26,322 bases of DNA from M3007 sp046296435 (GCA_046296435.1 JBKBLI010000050.1:1-26322), one strand, 5' to 3'. Counted from the first letter of the stretch, positions 7,313 to 15,327 are shown. The notes: a model not told the origin generated them from the sequence alone. Translations and numbers: made by a program.

Positions 7313-8506
7313 ATGGAAACGCTTAGCACACTTTATCCACAACCCGAAACCCTTGCGGTGGGGCGCCAACATCAGCGCTTGTTCATTGGCATACCCCGGG
7401 AGACCACGCTGCAGGAAAACCGCGTGGCCCTCACGCCCCATTCCGTGCACACTTTGACCAATCACGGGCATCGGATTGTCATCGAAAGCGGGGCCGGCGA
7501 AAAGGCGCATTACAGCGATCTGGCCTACGCCGAGGCTGGAGCGGAGGTGGTCCATGTGTCCAAAGAAGTATATGAGGCCGATGTGATCATCAAGGTCGCG
7601 CCGCCCACCCTCGACGAAGTCGAAATGACCCGACCCAATCAGGTGCTCATATCGCCCATTCATCTGCCCATGATGCGCACCGAATATCTCGCCAGACTGA
7701 TGAAAAAAAGGGTCATCGCGCTGGCAATGGAATACATTCGCGACGACGAAACGGGATCATACCCCATCGTGCGCATCATGAGCGAAATCGCCGGAGCCAG
7801 CAGTATCCTGATTGCTGCAGAGTTGCTCTCCGCAGCGCGCGGCGGACCGGGCCTGTTGCTTGGCGGCATAGCCGGCGTACCGCCGGCCAAAGTGATCATC
7901 CTCGGCGCCGGCGTGGTGGCCGAGTACGCTACGCGAACGGCGTTGGGGCTGGGGGCCGAGGTGCGCATATTTGACAACAACGTTTACAAACTGATGCGCC
8001 TCCAAAAACACGTCGGGCGCCAACTGCACACCTCAGTGATCAACCCCCAGCATCTGCGCGAGCAACTGACCACCGCCGATCTGGCTATCGGCGCCATACA
8101 CGCGCCGCAGGGCCGGGCGCCCGTGGTGGTATCGGAGGATATCGTGCGTCAGATGAAAAATGGCTCGGTAATTATCGACGTGAGCATTGACCAGGGCGGC
8201 GTATTTGCGACTTCGGAGCCAACCAATTTGGATCAGCCCTACTTCATCAAACATGGCGTGCTGCACTATTGCGTGCCCAACATACCATCGCGGGTGGCCC
8301 GCACAGCCTCTGAAGCTATCAGCAATATCCTCACCTCGCTGATCATCCGCGCCGAAGCGGGCGGGGTGGCCTCGCTGATCATGCAAAACGAAGGCCTTCG
8401 CAACGGCGTTTATACGTACAAGGGCTGTCTGACCAACACCTACCTCGGCGAGCGTTTCAACCTTAAGTCAACGCCTCTGGACCTGCTGATCACCTCCGAC
8501 TTCTGA
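7313..8506 (+). CDS. ald: Alanine dehydrogenase
   Basis: A 397-residue enzyme of the alanine dehydrogenase / transhydrogenase-alpha family, catalysing NAD-dependent interconversion of L-alanine with pyruvate and ammonia. GIPRETTLQENRVALTP at the N-terminus is the family signature. Lys94 (in IIKVAPP) and His117 (in SPIHLP) match the substrate-binding Lys and catalytic His. The Rossmann motif GAGVVAEYA (198-206) follows PAKVIIL, with RIFDNN at the end of the next strand. The frame is open from a TTG at 7301, but the ATG at 7313 is chosen because it follows the TATTTTTG promoter closely. Compared with the classical ~370-residue enzymes it has a short N-terminal extension, as in other Bacteroidota copies. 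It converges on the minus-strand gene at 8571. Confidence 0.88.
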   Translation: METLSTLYPQPETLAVGRQHQRLFIGIPRETTLQENRVALTPHSVHTLTNHGHRIVIESGAGEKAHYSDLAYAEAGAEVVHVSKEVYEADVIIKVAPPTLDEVEMTRPNQVLISPIHLPMMRTEYLARLMKKRVIALAMEYIRDDETGSYPIVRIMSEIAGASSILIAAELLSAARGGPGLLLGGIAGVPPAKVIILGAGVVAEYATRTALGLGAEVRIFDNNVYKLMRLQKHVGRQLHTSVINPQHLREQLTTADLAIGAIHAPQGRAPVVVSEDIVRQMKNGSVIIDVSIDQGGVFATSEPTNLDQPYFIKHGVLHYCVPNIPSRVARTASEAISNILTSLIIRAEAGGVASLIMQNEGLRNGVYTYKGCLTNTYLGERFNLKSTPLDLLITSDF

Positions 8507-8570
8507 GCGGCGCAATGGTCCCGGGGGGGGGCGTTGCAGCGGCGGGGGCAATGGGTGGGGCGCATCCTTT

Positions 8571-10586
8571 TCAAATCCGCCAAGTCAACAGCGCAGCCAG
8601 CGAAAGCGCGCTTTTGCCGGCCTGTTGCGTCCACTGAGGCCGCAGCGACAGCGACGGCCCCCGGCGCACGGCCCCCAAAGAGATTTCCGCGAAAAAGCCA
8701 TACCCTGCAAAAAGCCGGTCGTATTCCGTCAAAACCGGCTCGTAAGACACCCCGCTCTCCATGAACAGCATCAGCTTGTTCCTCGGCGTATTCAAGGGCA
8801 AATCCGTCGCATAGATCATCTGGCGTTCGGTCACGGTCGTCTTGACGCTGGATTGGCGTCTTTGCAAGCCAAGGAGCGCGCCTGCTCCTATGCCAACAAA
8901 ATCCGATACGTTTTTGCGCAGATGCAAGGGCGAGATCCAGACGCTGTGCGAGGCTTCGATCCGCTCTTCGCGCACCGTCGTTCGAAACGAATCGACAATC
9001 GCCGGAATATCAAAAGCCGTCAAAAACAGCGCGTGCGCCGTGGAGTCGTAGCGCGTCTCGGCCTGCTCGCGCATACCGCCGTCCAAGACGGCCATGATCT
9101 CAAATTGAAGGTATTTGCGCCATGGGCGAAAAGGGGCCGCGCCCAGCCCCAGCACAAGCGCGCCTCCGCGCGGAGCCGTCGGTTGTGAGAGCCAGCCCGC
9201 AAAGGGCATTGGCGAAAATCCCGGCTTGAAAGTACTCTGCGTCGCATTGGTGAACACCGGAGCGTTTTTGTCGAATACGATGTGGGCGCGCGTCGGCATA
9301 GGTAATTTGGACACACTGCCCGAGGGTTTGAGCGAAAAGCGCAGGAATCCCTTGGTGGAATCGCGGTCGCCCACTCCCTGCTGTCGCGTCCCTGGCAGAT
9401 AGACATTGCGGAATGTAAACTCAATGCGATCGGCATATCTGGCCGTGTCAAGGCAACTCTGACCCGCAGGAACGGCGGCGCAGGGCGGGCAGGCAGGGTA
9501 AGCGTCCAGCAGGCGCAAGCTGCCCGGATCCAGACCGCGCGGCAAGCGGCAGGTGACGGCTACTTTGCTCGCAGGGCCTTCGCCTGTGTTCTGGAAGCGT
9601 ACTTTGTAGCCAAATTCTTTGGCGGCGATCCGGCGAAACCCGGTCCGTTTGCGCAGGGTTACGATATAGTTGGGGTCGTGAGAAGCCAATATTTCCATCT
9701 CCAGATCGAAGCGCTCGAGTTCGCCGCCGCCGTCGCCTATCCATAGGGCGCTGGCCATGATCACGGCATGGGTATCGGCAATCATTGATTCGGCGGCCAT
9801 GAGGCTCAGGAAAATGTGCCGGACCTCTCCCGCGCCCAGCTCCGAAAAGCGCCATGCGCGACTGTCGCGATAAGTCTGGCGCAGTTGGCGCAGGGCCTCG
9901 TCAGGCGTATAAAACGACCCATAAGGCCCGGCGCCCGCCGGCGTTTCGGCGGCGCAGACCAAACCGTCGGACAATGGTTCGGATTGGCAGGCGCTCCATT
10001 GGGGCGCAATCGCCTCCTCCCCGTGGTGCGTGCGCGCTTCGACGAACTCAAAATGCCGTGTCTTGTAATCCCGCTGGTTAAAAAACAAATACAAGCTACC
10101 CGCGCCCATTCCTGCGCGCCCGCTCCCATAACCCATCACCCACACGCTCTCCTCGCCCGCTCTCGGGTTGCGTACGGCGCGCAGGGCTATCCTGGCCGAC
10201 GGATTGGGCAACACGGAGGGAGAGGCGGATGCAACGGCTTGTTTGTGCGCCGTAGCCGGCGGCGCAACCGTTTTTTTTCGGGAGCGCGGAGCCTTGCCGT
10301 TGTCGTATTTGCCCGTGGCAAGCAAGAGCGCTTCGCGGGGAACGGACGACGCGTAGCGGTGTAGCGGACGCTCCTCGAAGCTGAACTGCCCGTCGCCAAA
10401 CTCCCAGTAGTAGTCGTAAAAAGCCGCCGGCGCGCCGGCAATTTGTTGCAGGGGCGGCGTCAGGGCCTCGAAGCGCAGCCCCTCGTCTTCGGGCAAAGTC
10501 CGGAAATCGACGCTGCGTTCGCCGGTTTGCGCATGGACGGTAGCGACCGTCCAAATCATCCAAAATAAATTCGGTAAGCGTCGCAT
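8571..10586 (-). CDS. Secreted PKD- and DPN-domain protein with a C-terminal barrel-like region
   Basis: A 671-residue exported protein. The ATG at 10586 gives a clean signal peptide (MRRLPNLFWMIWTVATVHAQ); the longer frame to 10646 only adds unlikely residues. A PKD-like motif, YYWEFGDGQFSFEERPLHRY, lies near residues 58-78. The middle part carries the SHDPNYIVTLRKR ... YKVRFQNTGEGPASKVAVTCRLP ... IVFDKNAPVFTN pattern of the DPN/DUF11-like domains common in large Bacteroidota surface proteins. These normally end in a T9SS sorting domain. Here the last 170 or so residues instead alternate polar and hydrophobic residues in strand-like blocks and end in LSLAALLTWRI, suggesting an outer-membrane barrel or anchor. 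Function is unknown; surface adhesion or envelope anchoring is an inference. Confidence 0.7.
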   Translation of the reverse strand: MRRLPNLFWMIWTVATVHAQTGERSVDFRTLPEDEGLRFEALTPPLQQIAGAPAAFYDYYWEFGDGQFSFEERPLHRYASSVPREALLLATGKYDNGKAPRSRKKTVAPPATAHKQAVASASPSVLPNPSARIALRAVRNPRAGEESVWVMGYGSGRAGMGAGSLYLFFNQRDYKTRHFEFVEARTHHGEEAIAPQWSACQSEPLSDGLVCAAETPAGAGPYGSFYTPDEALRQLRQTYRDSRAWRFSELGAGEVRHIFLSLMAAESMIADTHAVIMASALWIGDGGGELERFDLEMEILASHDPNYIVTLRKRTGFRRIAAKEFGYKVRFQNTGEGPASKVAVTCRLPRGLDPGSLRLLDAYPACPPCAAVPAGQSCLDTARYADRIEFTFRNVYLPGTRQQGVGDRDSTKGFLRFSLKPSGSVSKLPMPTRAHIVFDKNAPVFTNATQSTFKPGFSPMPFAGWLSQPTAPRGGALVLGLGAAPFRPWRKYLQFEIMAVLDGGMREQAETRYDSTAHALFLTAFDIPAIVDSFRTTVREERIEASHSVWISPLHLRKNVSDFVGIGAGALLGLQRRQSSVKTTVTERQMIYATDLPLNTPRNKLMLFMESGVSYEPVLTEYDRLFAGYGFFAEISLGAVRRGPSLSLRPQWTQQAGKSALSLAALLTWRI

Positions 10587-10625
10587 TGTGCAAGAGTCGT
10601 TGTGTTTTTTAGCAAAAAGGCATCG

Positions 10626-10633
10626 CAAATATA
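10626..10633 (-). promoter_or_regulatory. -7 promoter element for the PKD/DPN-domain gene
   Basis: On the minus strand this reads TATATTTG, an exact TAnnTTTG. It lies 40 bases before the chosen ATG at 10586, which supports that start over the one at 10646. Confidence 0.5.
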
Positions 10634-10694
10634 GCTTGCCCGGCACTTATGACATCTTCGACGCAAATTAAATGCGCAATCGGGCAATGCAGAT

Positions 10695-10723
10695 GGGGGA
10701 TCTGACCTTAGGCCAAATCCCCC
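10695..10723 (-). terminator. GC-rich stem-loop after the lipoprotein gene
   Basis: GGGGGAT (10695-10701) pairs with ATCCCCC (10717-10723) around a 15-nt loop. It follows the stop of the minus-strand lipoprotein gene at 10754. The T-run after it is poor, so the terminator call is tentative. Confidence 0.4.
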
Positions 10724-10753
10724 CCGCCGTTTTTTCCTTAGCCGATTGGGGTT

Positions 10754-11302
10754 TTACCAGCTGATAATGATCGTGACGCCGTCGCGTTTGATGATGATCG
10801 TGATGGTGATCTTTGGCGGCCTGTTACCGCTGCCATTCACTTCGATGTTCTTGGGGCCTTTGGTTACCACAAAACGCTGGCCGTCGTACTTCATCCCCGA
10901 GTTGGCAAAGGCTTGGCGCACCAGGTTTTCAGATACCACAAACGACTCCTCGACAGCCAGGACTTTTTCTTCGAGCAGGCGAACGCGGGCCTCCGGGCTG
11001 AGTTTTTCGACCTCTACCTCGGCGGTCAGTTGCAGCGAGCTGTCCGGCGTTATGGTAGGCGTGGCAAAGGTCTCGTCCTCGCCAAGTTGATCGAGCGGCA
11101 ATTTGTCGTAGAAAATGTCGTCAATTCTGATGCAGAACAGCCCTTGGAATGGTCGGCATGTGTTGTACTGACGCAGCAGGCCGATCCAGATTTTACCGGC
11201 TTTCTCGTCGCCGTTTGGTTTCGGATCGTCTTTTTGGCAGGCTGCCAATGCGATGAGGCTAAACAGGGCTAACAGGGCGAATCCAAAAAATTGCTTTTTC
11301 AT
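10754..11302 (-). CDS. Small envelope lipoprotein
   Basis: A 182-residue lipoprotein. The frame extends to 11341, but the ATG at 11302 (MKKQFFGFALLALFSL) starts a standard signal with the lipobox LAACQKDD. The mature part has two stretches: a short Cys-containing segment (NTCRPFQGLFCIRIDD) and a charged helical region rich in Glu and Val (VEVEKLSPEARVRLLEEKV). The C-terminus is a run of alternating Ile/Thr (KITITIIIKRDGVTIIISW), a probable pair of exposed beta strands. No known family is recognised. It lies upstream of the PKD/DPN-domain gene on the same strand with 167 bp between, so the two may have separate promoters. Confidence 0.7.
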   Translation of the reverse strand: MKKQFFGFALLALFSLIALAACQKDDPKPNGDEKAGKIWIGLLRQYNTCRPFQGLFCIRIDDIFYDKLPLDQLGEDETFATPTITPDSSLQLTAEVEVEKLSPEARVRLLEEKVLAVEESFVVSENLVRQAFANSGMKYDGQRFVVTKGPKNIEVNGSGNRPPKITITIIIKRDGVTIIISW

Positions 11303-11671
11303 AATGACGATTGTTAAATTGTGTGAAAAAAAGCGATTCAATCTGAGCGCGCTTTTTGTCGCGCTACAACCCTATATCCGCAACATGGCCGATATCTTAC
11401 GCCCGGAGAAAAATTTTTTTTCGAAAAATAACGCGGGCAAAAAAAGGCGCGTCAGGTCGGCCCCTGATCGCAGTAGCCCACAGATCTGCGGTTCAAAATT
11501 GACCATGGGGTTGGAATGGGCGCGCGTAAAACTTTTGCCCGAAGGCCAAAGAAACATTTTGCGGCCGCTTTCCGTTATTGGCGAACAGCATTGTGATTGC
11601 TTAGCCCATGTCAACAGAGCGACAAAGGCCGGCAAACAGGTAAAGCCCCCGATGCGCTAACAAGGCGACCC
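11303..11671. other. 369-bp divergent intergenic region
   Basis: This lies between the lipoprotein gene (-) and the MscS gene (+). No convincing ORF or exact TAnnTTTG element was seen on either strand. It holds three hairpins: AGCGCG/CGCGCT (11346-11351 with 11360-11365), an A/T block (11409-11428) bracketed by GCCCG (11401-11405) and CGGGC (11434-11438), and GCGTCAGG with CCTGA-T-CGC (11449-11456 with 11463-11471). Confidence 0.5.
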
Positions 11672-12538
11672 ATGTTTAATAAGATTCTTGTTCTGGCTTT
11701 CAAGGCCATAGGCCTGTTGTTGTTGGTGCTCATGCGCATGGGCGAGTTGGATATCGCCTACTTGTACCAGACCTCCAAGTACAGGGACTCCATTGACAAT
11801 TATGTCAAGGCCCTGAGCAGTCTGACCATTTTCTACCTGATCCTTGACTTCATTCAGTTTTTTGCATTGTGGTGGTATCGGCGTCGCCAGAAGATTCGGG
11901 GTGAGGACAACTTTACGATAGGCGTAGGGCATATTTACTCCATCTTGTTGGCTTTTGGCTTGATAGGCGGTTTATTAGCCCTCTTCAATGTGGGATTTAG
12001 GGAGTTGTTCACGTCGATATCGATCATTTTTGCAGGCTTGGCCATCTTGAGCAAGGACTACGTATCCAACCTGATCAATGGCATGATCCTCACCTTTTCC
12101 GGTCAGATCAGCATAGGCGACATTGTGAAGATCGGTCAGCACAAAGGTAAGATTACGGATATCACCCTGCAGAATATCCATTTGCTCAACAACGACGACG
12201 ATATTATCTACATCCCCAACAACACGGCTGCCAATGCCGACCTGATTAATTACACCAAAAGACCCATCAAGCGTTCAAGCGTCGATTTTGAAATTGATCT
12301 GAAATTGGTGAATACTATCGAGGAACTCGAAGATCAACTCATCGCTTCTCTGGCTCCTTTTCACGACCGGATCAGACCTGAAAGCTATTATCTGCGCGTG
12401 GCAGAAGTGCGCAAAGACAGCCTTGCGCTCAAATTCCAATACATTCTAAATGAGCCCGACAAAGATCTGGAGCGCACCATACGACGCCGGACTATCCGCA
12501 AATTGGTGGAGATCCTCAGCGCGAGAAAAAGGGCGTAG
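11672..12538 (+). CDS. MscS-family mechanosensitive ion channel
   Basis: A 288-residue small-conductance mechanosensitive channel, which opens under membrane tension to release solutes during hypo-osmotic shock. The frame is open upstream to 11597, but the ATG at 11672 (MFNKILVLAFK) starts directly before the first hydrophobic segment. About four membrane helices fall within residues 1-135. The pore-lining third-helix region reads SISIIFAGLAILSKDYVSNLINGMILTF, the MscS pattern of small residues followed by N-G-hydrophobic. Next comes the beta domain with GDIVKIGQHKGKITDITLQNIHL and the signature DDDIIYIPNN. The C-terminal alpha/beta domain is present. It is monocistronic by position. Confidence 0.9.
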   Translation: MFNKILVLAFKAIGLLLLVLMRMGELDIAYLYQTSKYRDSIDNYVKALSSLTIFYLILDFIQFFALWWYRRRQKIRGEDNFTIGVGHIYSILLAFGLIGGLLALFNVGFRELFTSISIIFAGLAILSKDYVSNLINGMILTFSGQISIGDIVKIGQHKGKITDITLQNIHLLNNDDDIIYIPNNTAANADLINYTKRPIKRSSVDFEIDLKLVNTIEELEDQLIASLAPFHDRIRPESYYLRVAEVRKDSLALKFQYILNEPDKDLERTIRRRTIRKLVEILSARKRA

Positions 12539-12697
12539 GGCAAGCGCGCGGGTAAAAGGAGCGGGGGCGCAAGATAGGGGGGGCGTTGTTTTCGCCATGG
12601 TAAGCGCGTTGGTTTTGGCCAAACTTGCGCAAAGACTCTGAACGCGATATGGGCGGTTCTCCGTTTTGTCCTCTGCGCCGGACGCGCGCCGTTTGCC

Positions 12698-12730
12698 AAA
12701 AAAAAAGGTCGCCCTTTGGAGTGGACAACC
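12698..12730 (-). terminator. Rho-independent terminator of the sorting-domain gene
   Basis: On the minus strand GGTTGTCC pairs with GGGCGACC (8 bp, two G-U pairs) and is followed by nine T. It lies 43 bp past the stop of the small minus-strand gene at 12773. Confidence 0.7.
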
Positions 12731-12772
12731 TTAAACGGGAAACGAAAATATTAAACGGGGGGGTAAGCAAGT

Positions 12773-13087
12773 TCAGTACATCATCAGTTTTCGGCTGCTT
12801 GTCCCGTGGGGCGTTTCGATCTGGCAGGTGTAGAGGCCGGCTTCTTTGAGTTGCGCGCGATGTAAAACGAGATGGTGTTCGCCGCTTTCGTACGTAGCCT
12901 GGTGGGTGTAAGCCACCTCGCCTTTAGAATTGATTACGGTCAACTTAATGGTTGACGAAACGCTCAATCTGAACCACAGCATCGTCATTTCGATAAAGGG
13001 ATTGGGCGAATTGCGCAACAAAGCCACTTCCTGAAGATCACCCGCCACTTTTTCCAGGCCGGGATAAATCAAAGGTCTGACTGTCAT
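12773..13087 (-). CDS. Stand-alone type IX secretion C-terminal sorting domain protein
   Basis: A 104-residue protein that is almost entirely a T9SS type A sorting domain. From residue 25 it reads LRNSPNPFIEMTMLWFRLS, then STIKLTVINSKGEVAYTH, then AGLYTCQIETPHGTSSRKLMM. This follows the family pattern NxPNPFxxxTxI, xVxLxVxDxxGxxV, GxYxxxI, K(L/M)xxx. The N-terminal 24 residues (MTVRPLIYPGLEKVAGDLQE) are not a signal peptide. An in-frame stop lies 18 bases upstream of the ATG, so the protein is not simply the visible end of a longer open frame. It could be a relic of a large secreted protein or a small protein using the fold for another role. Its own terminator follows. Confidence 0.7.
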   Translation of the reverse strand: MTVRPLIYPGLEKVAGDLQEVALLRNSPNPFIEMTMLWFRLSVSSTIKLTVINSKGEVAYTHQATYESGEHHLVLHRAQLKEAGLYTCQIETPHGTSSRKLMMY

Positions 13088-13288
13088 AAAAAGATCATGA
13101 GATTATACACGGGCAGTTTTCTCAAGCATGTGCTGCGTCGTGTAGATTATGAAAAAATATCGGAAAAGCCGACTGCCAATCAACTTCAAACTCTGTGCCA
13201 AACTTGTCAAAAACGAAGATTGCGGCGCAATTACCTTTTTCCCGGTATGCGCATTTTGCGCAAAAGGCGCGGGCGCCAGACCTGCGTT

Positions 13289-13317
13289 GGGTTCGGATTG
13301 CGAGGCAGTCCGAACCC
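13289..13317. repeat. 13-bp hairpin with GAG loop
   Basis: The arm 13289-13301 pairs completely with 13305-13317 (one T-G wobble) around GAG. CTGCG (13282-13286) and CGCAG (13323-13327) can extend it. No T-run follows, so it is not a standard terminator. Confidence 0.7.
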
Positions 13318-13386
13318 GGCGGCGCAGCGCTGTCCGCTTTTGCGCCTTGACATCCCGTCGCCTTCGGTTTTTTGGGCGGACGGCCA

Positions 13387-13394
13387 TATCTTTG
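13387..13394 (+). promoter_or_regulatory. -7 promoter element directly before the TolC-like gene
   Basis: TATCTTTG is an exact match to TAnnTTTG and ends only four bases before the ATG at 13399. Transcription would start at or next to the A of the ATG, giving a leaderless or nearly leaderless mRNA. A TTTG at 13371-13374 is a little close for the -33 element. Confidence 0.5.
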
Positions 13395-13398
13395 CGGC

Positions 13399-14751
13399 AT
13401 GAAACGCCACTTGATTATTATCGTTTGTATAGTTTGCAAAGTATTCCCGGCGGCCTCGCAGGACGGGGCCATCCAAATTTCCTTATCCGAGTATCTCCAG
13501 CGGGTTAATGCCCAGAGCCTGCCTGCGCGTCGCGCTTTGTCGGAAAAAATGTTATCTGAGCAACAGGAACGCATGATTCGGGCGGAGCGCCTTTGGCCCA
13601 ACCTCAAAGCCGATTTATTCGGCCAGTATAGCCCATTGCTGCCCGTTCAGGTCTTTGCCGGCGATGTGGTTGGGCTGCCTCCGAGTCAGTATCGACCGAC
13701 CCAAGTCGGCGCTCCGCTTCAATTGGGCGCCCAACTCACCCTCGAGTATCCGCTGTTTGAGCCGCAGGCCTCTCAAGCCGGCAAAATCAAGGCCCAGGGG
13801 GAGGCTCTGCGCGAAACGGCCTATGCGCATGCCGTCGATGAGTTGGTTTTTCAGGCCGCCGAGTTGTTTTTCGTCAACCTACAGTTGAGGCAGGCGCTCG
13901 CCGCACTGTCGGCCAATGCCGACAGGCTGAGCGCGTTGGAGGCAGTGTCCAGGCGACTTACAGAAAACGGACAGATCAGCGGCGCTGAACTTAAGCGCGT
14001 ACAAATCGCACAACTTGCGCTCGACAACAAACGCCTTGAGGTCGCCGGCGCTCTGGAAGCCTCGGACGATGCGCTGAAAACCCTTGCCGGCATCCCTTTG
14101 GACCAGGAGTTTGCGTTTTATGCAGCCACCTCTTCGCAAGGCGCCGATTCATCCTTTTGGCTGTCGCTTCAGCCGGGCTTCGAGCGGGTGACGCAGAATC
14201 GCCTGATTCAGGCCCGAATCAGCATGTCCGATATCAAGCGGCGTCAGCTTCGGGCGCAGTTGCTTCCGGAGGTGCGGCTGTGGGGCGGGGCGGGGTTTCA
14301 GCATTTCTCCGATCCGCGCAATAATTTTTTAGAAGCGTTCGGATACGCGCAATTCGGCGTGCGCGCCGCAATCCCAATCTTAGATTGGCCCCTGTGGCGG
14401 CGGCGCGACGCTTACGCCCGTCTGGAAGCGGAGAATTTGCAATTGGAGGCAGCCTACTTAAGCGAAAAAAATGAATTGGAATTCCGCAAAGCCCAGAATA
14501 ACGTGCGTGTCAGCCTGCGCATGTTGCGCAATTCGCATATGCAACTCGAGTTGAGCCGCGATATTCAGCAAAGGCTCTACTCGCAATACCGCGAGGGCTT
14601 GATCCCGCTTGGCGACGTCCTGCAAGCCCAGACCGCCATGGTAGAAGCCGAAAGCGGACTCCTTACACAGTTTTTTTTCTACAAAATCAATGTCGTCAGG
14701 CTGCTAAAGGCTGCCGGTCGGCCAGATTTGTTGCATCAACTGGACCGCTGA
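13399..14751 (+). CDS. TolC-like outer-membrane efflux protein
   Basis: A 450-residue outer membrane factor of the TolC/OEP family, forming the exit duct of a tripartite efflux or secretion pump. The ATG at 13399 gives a signal peptide (MKRHLIIIVCIVCKVFPAASQ); the frame upstream to 13372 only has a TTG. Two OEP repeats are visible: long amphipathic helices rich in Ala, Glu, Gln and Leu at about residues 120-210 and 340-430, separated by barrel strands such as LGAQLTLEYPLFEP and FGVRAAIPILDWPLWRRRDAY. The second-repeat helix ending YREGLIPLGDVLQAQTAMVEAESGLL is typical. No membrane-fusion or RND pump gene lies nearby in this window, so the protein is an orphan here or serves a pump encoded elsewhere. 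Confidence 0.88.
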   Translation: MKRHLIIIVCIVCKVFPAASQDGAIQISLSEYLQRVNAQSLPARRALSEKMLSEQQERMIRAERLWPNLKADLFGQYSPLLPVQVFAGDVVGLPPSQYRPTQVGAPLQLGAQLTLEYPLFEPQASQAGKIKAQGEALRETAYAHAVDELVFQAAELFFVNLQLRQALAALSANADRLSALEAVSRRLTENGQISGAELKRVQIAQLALDNKRLEVAGALEASDDALKTLAGIPLDQEFAFYAATSSQGADSSFWLSLQPGFERVTQNRLIQARISMSDIKRRQLRAQLLPEVRLWGGAGFQHFSDPRNNFLEAFGYAQFGVRAAIPILDWPLWRRRDAYARLEAENLQLEAAYLSEKNELEFRKAQNNVRVSLRMLRNSHMQLELSRDIQQRLYSQYREGLIPLGDVLQAQTAMVEAESGLLTQFFFYKINVVRLLKAAGRPDLLHQLDR

Positions 14752-14776
14752 GGGCTATGTCGGCACAATTGCGCAC

Positions 14777-14812
14777 AAAAAAAGGGCGCTTCGGATTTAA
14801 TCCTTAGCGCCC
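14777..14812 (-). terminator. Rho-independent terminator of tRNA-His
   Basis: On the minus strand GGGCGCT (14812-14806) pairs with AGCGCCC (14790-14784) with an inner GGAT/ATCC extension, followed by seven T (14783-14777). It lies 24 bases past the tRNA 3' end and 26 bases past the stop of the plus-strand TolC gene. Confidence 0.85.
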
Positions 14813-14835
14813 GAAACCATATTTTTCACTTTAGG

Positions 14836-14910
<75 letters not shown>

Positions 14911-14927
14911 GTTTCAAAAAACGGCCA

Positions 14928-14935
14928 CAAAGTTA
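14928..14935 (-). promoter_or_regulatory. -7 promoter element of tRNA-His
   Basis: The minus strand reads TAACTTTG, an exact TAnnTTTG, 18 bases before the tRNA 5' end. A TTG at 14957-14959 could serve as the -33 region; it lies in the left arm of the adjacent palindrome. Confidence 0.6.
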
Positions 14936-14948
14936 AAGAGTTTTTAAA

Positions 14949-14997
14949 CTACGGCGCAACTTTTTTTGATTTTTTGTGAAAAAAAGTTGCGCCGTAG
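14949..14997. repeat. Perfect 19-bp-arm inverted repeat, probable bidirectional terminator
   Basis: The arm 14949-14967 (CTACGGCGCAAC plus seven T) is the exact reverse complement of 14979-14997, with an 11-nt loop. It lies 90 bp after the small minus-strand membrane-protein gene and just upstream of the tRNA promoter. The T/A tracts make it suited to stop transcription in either direction. Confidence 0.7.
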
Positions 14998-15087
14998 CAT
15001 TTTTCGGGACTGCAAGATACCCGCGCGACGCAAGTGCCCAACGGCGCTCCAAAGGGCAAAACATGGGCGATCGCGGCCCGCCTGCGC

Positions 15088-15300
15088 TTAGGGATTCTCG
15101 TAAAACTGATCGTCGAATGTCAGCGGAACGTATCCGACAGGCTCCCGATGCGTCAACACGACAAAGACCTGCATCATCACCAGCGCCGGTATCCCAACGA
15201 CAAACACAAAAGCGCCCAGCGCCGGCTGCCGCACGCCGAAAAGTACTGCCGCGCAAAGCGCGATAAAAATGAAGGCCGAGGCGATTTGTATTTTTTTCAT
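15088..15300 (-). CDS. Small two-helix membrane protein
   Basis: A 70-residue protein with two hydrophobic helices (about residues 6-24 and 29-50) and a short acidic C-terminal tail (LTFDDQFYENP). The start MKKIQIASAFIF has a basic n-region and is the only ATG that keeps the first helix. The composition is that of a genuine inner-membrane protein, not a shadow of the opposite strand. No family is recognised. A perfect 14-base palindrome lies 28 bases upstream of the ATG and the long terminator-like repeat lies downstream, consistent with an independent transcription unit. Confidence 0.6.
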   Translation of the reverse strand: MKKIQIASAFIFIALCAAVLFGVRQPALGAFVFVVGIPALVMMQVFVVLTHREPVGYVPLTFDDQFYENP

Positions 15301-15327
15301 CTGAAGCGATGCAAGATTTTTTTAAGT

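Larger units (their letters stand above)
13088..13398. other. 311-bp divergent intergenic region with strong hairpin
   Basis: This lies between the sorting-domain gene (-) and the TolC gene (+). The most obvious content is a 13-bp hairpin at 13289-13317, GCGCA/TGCGC at about 13248-13260, and the TolC-gene promoter at the right end. Open frames on both strands look like chance frames. Confidence 0.5.

Noticed and set aside
13103..13387. 94-codon minus-strand frame in the gap before the TolC-like gene
   Set aside because: Arg-rich, runs through the 13-bp hairpin, and has no motif or promoter; likely a chance frame.
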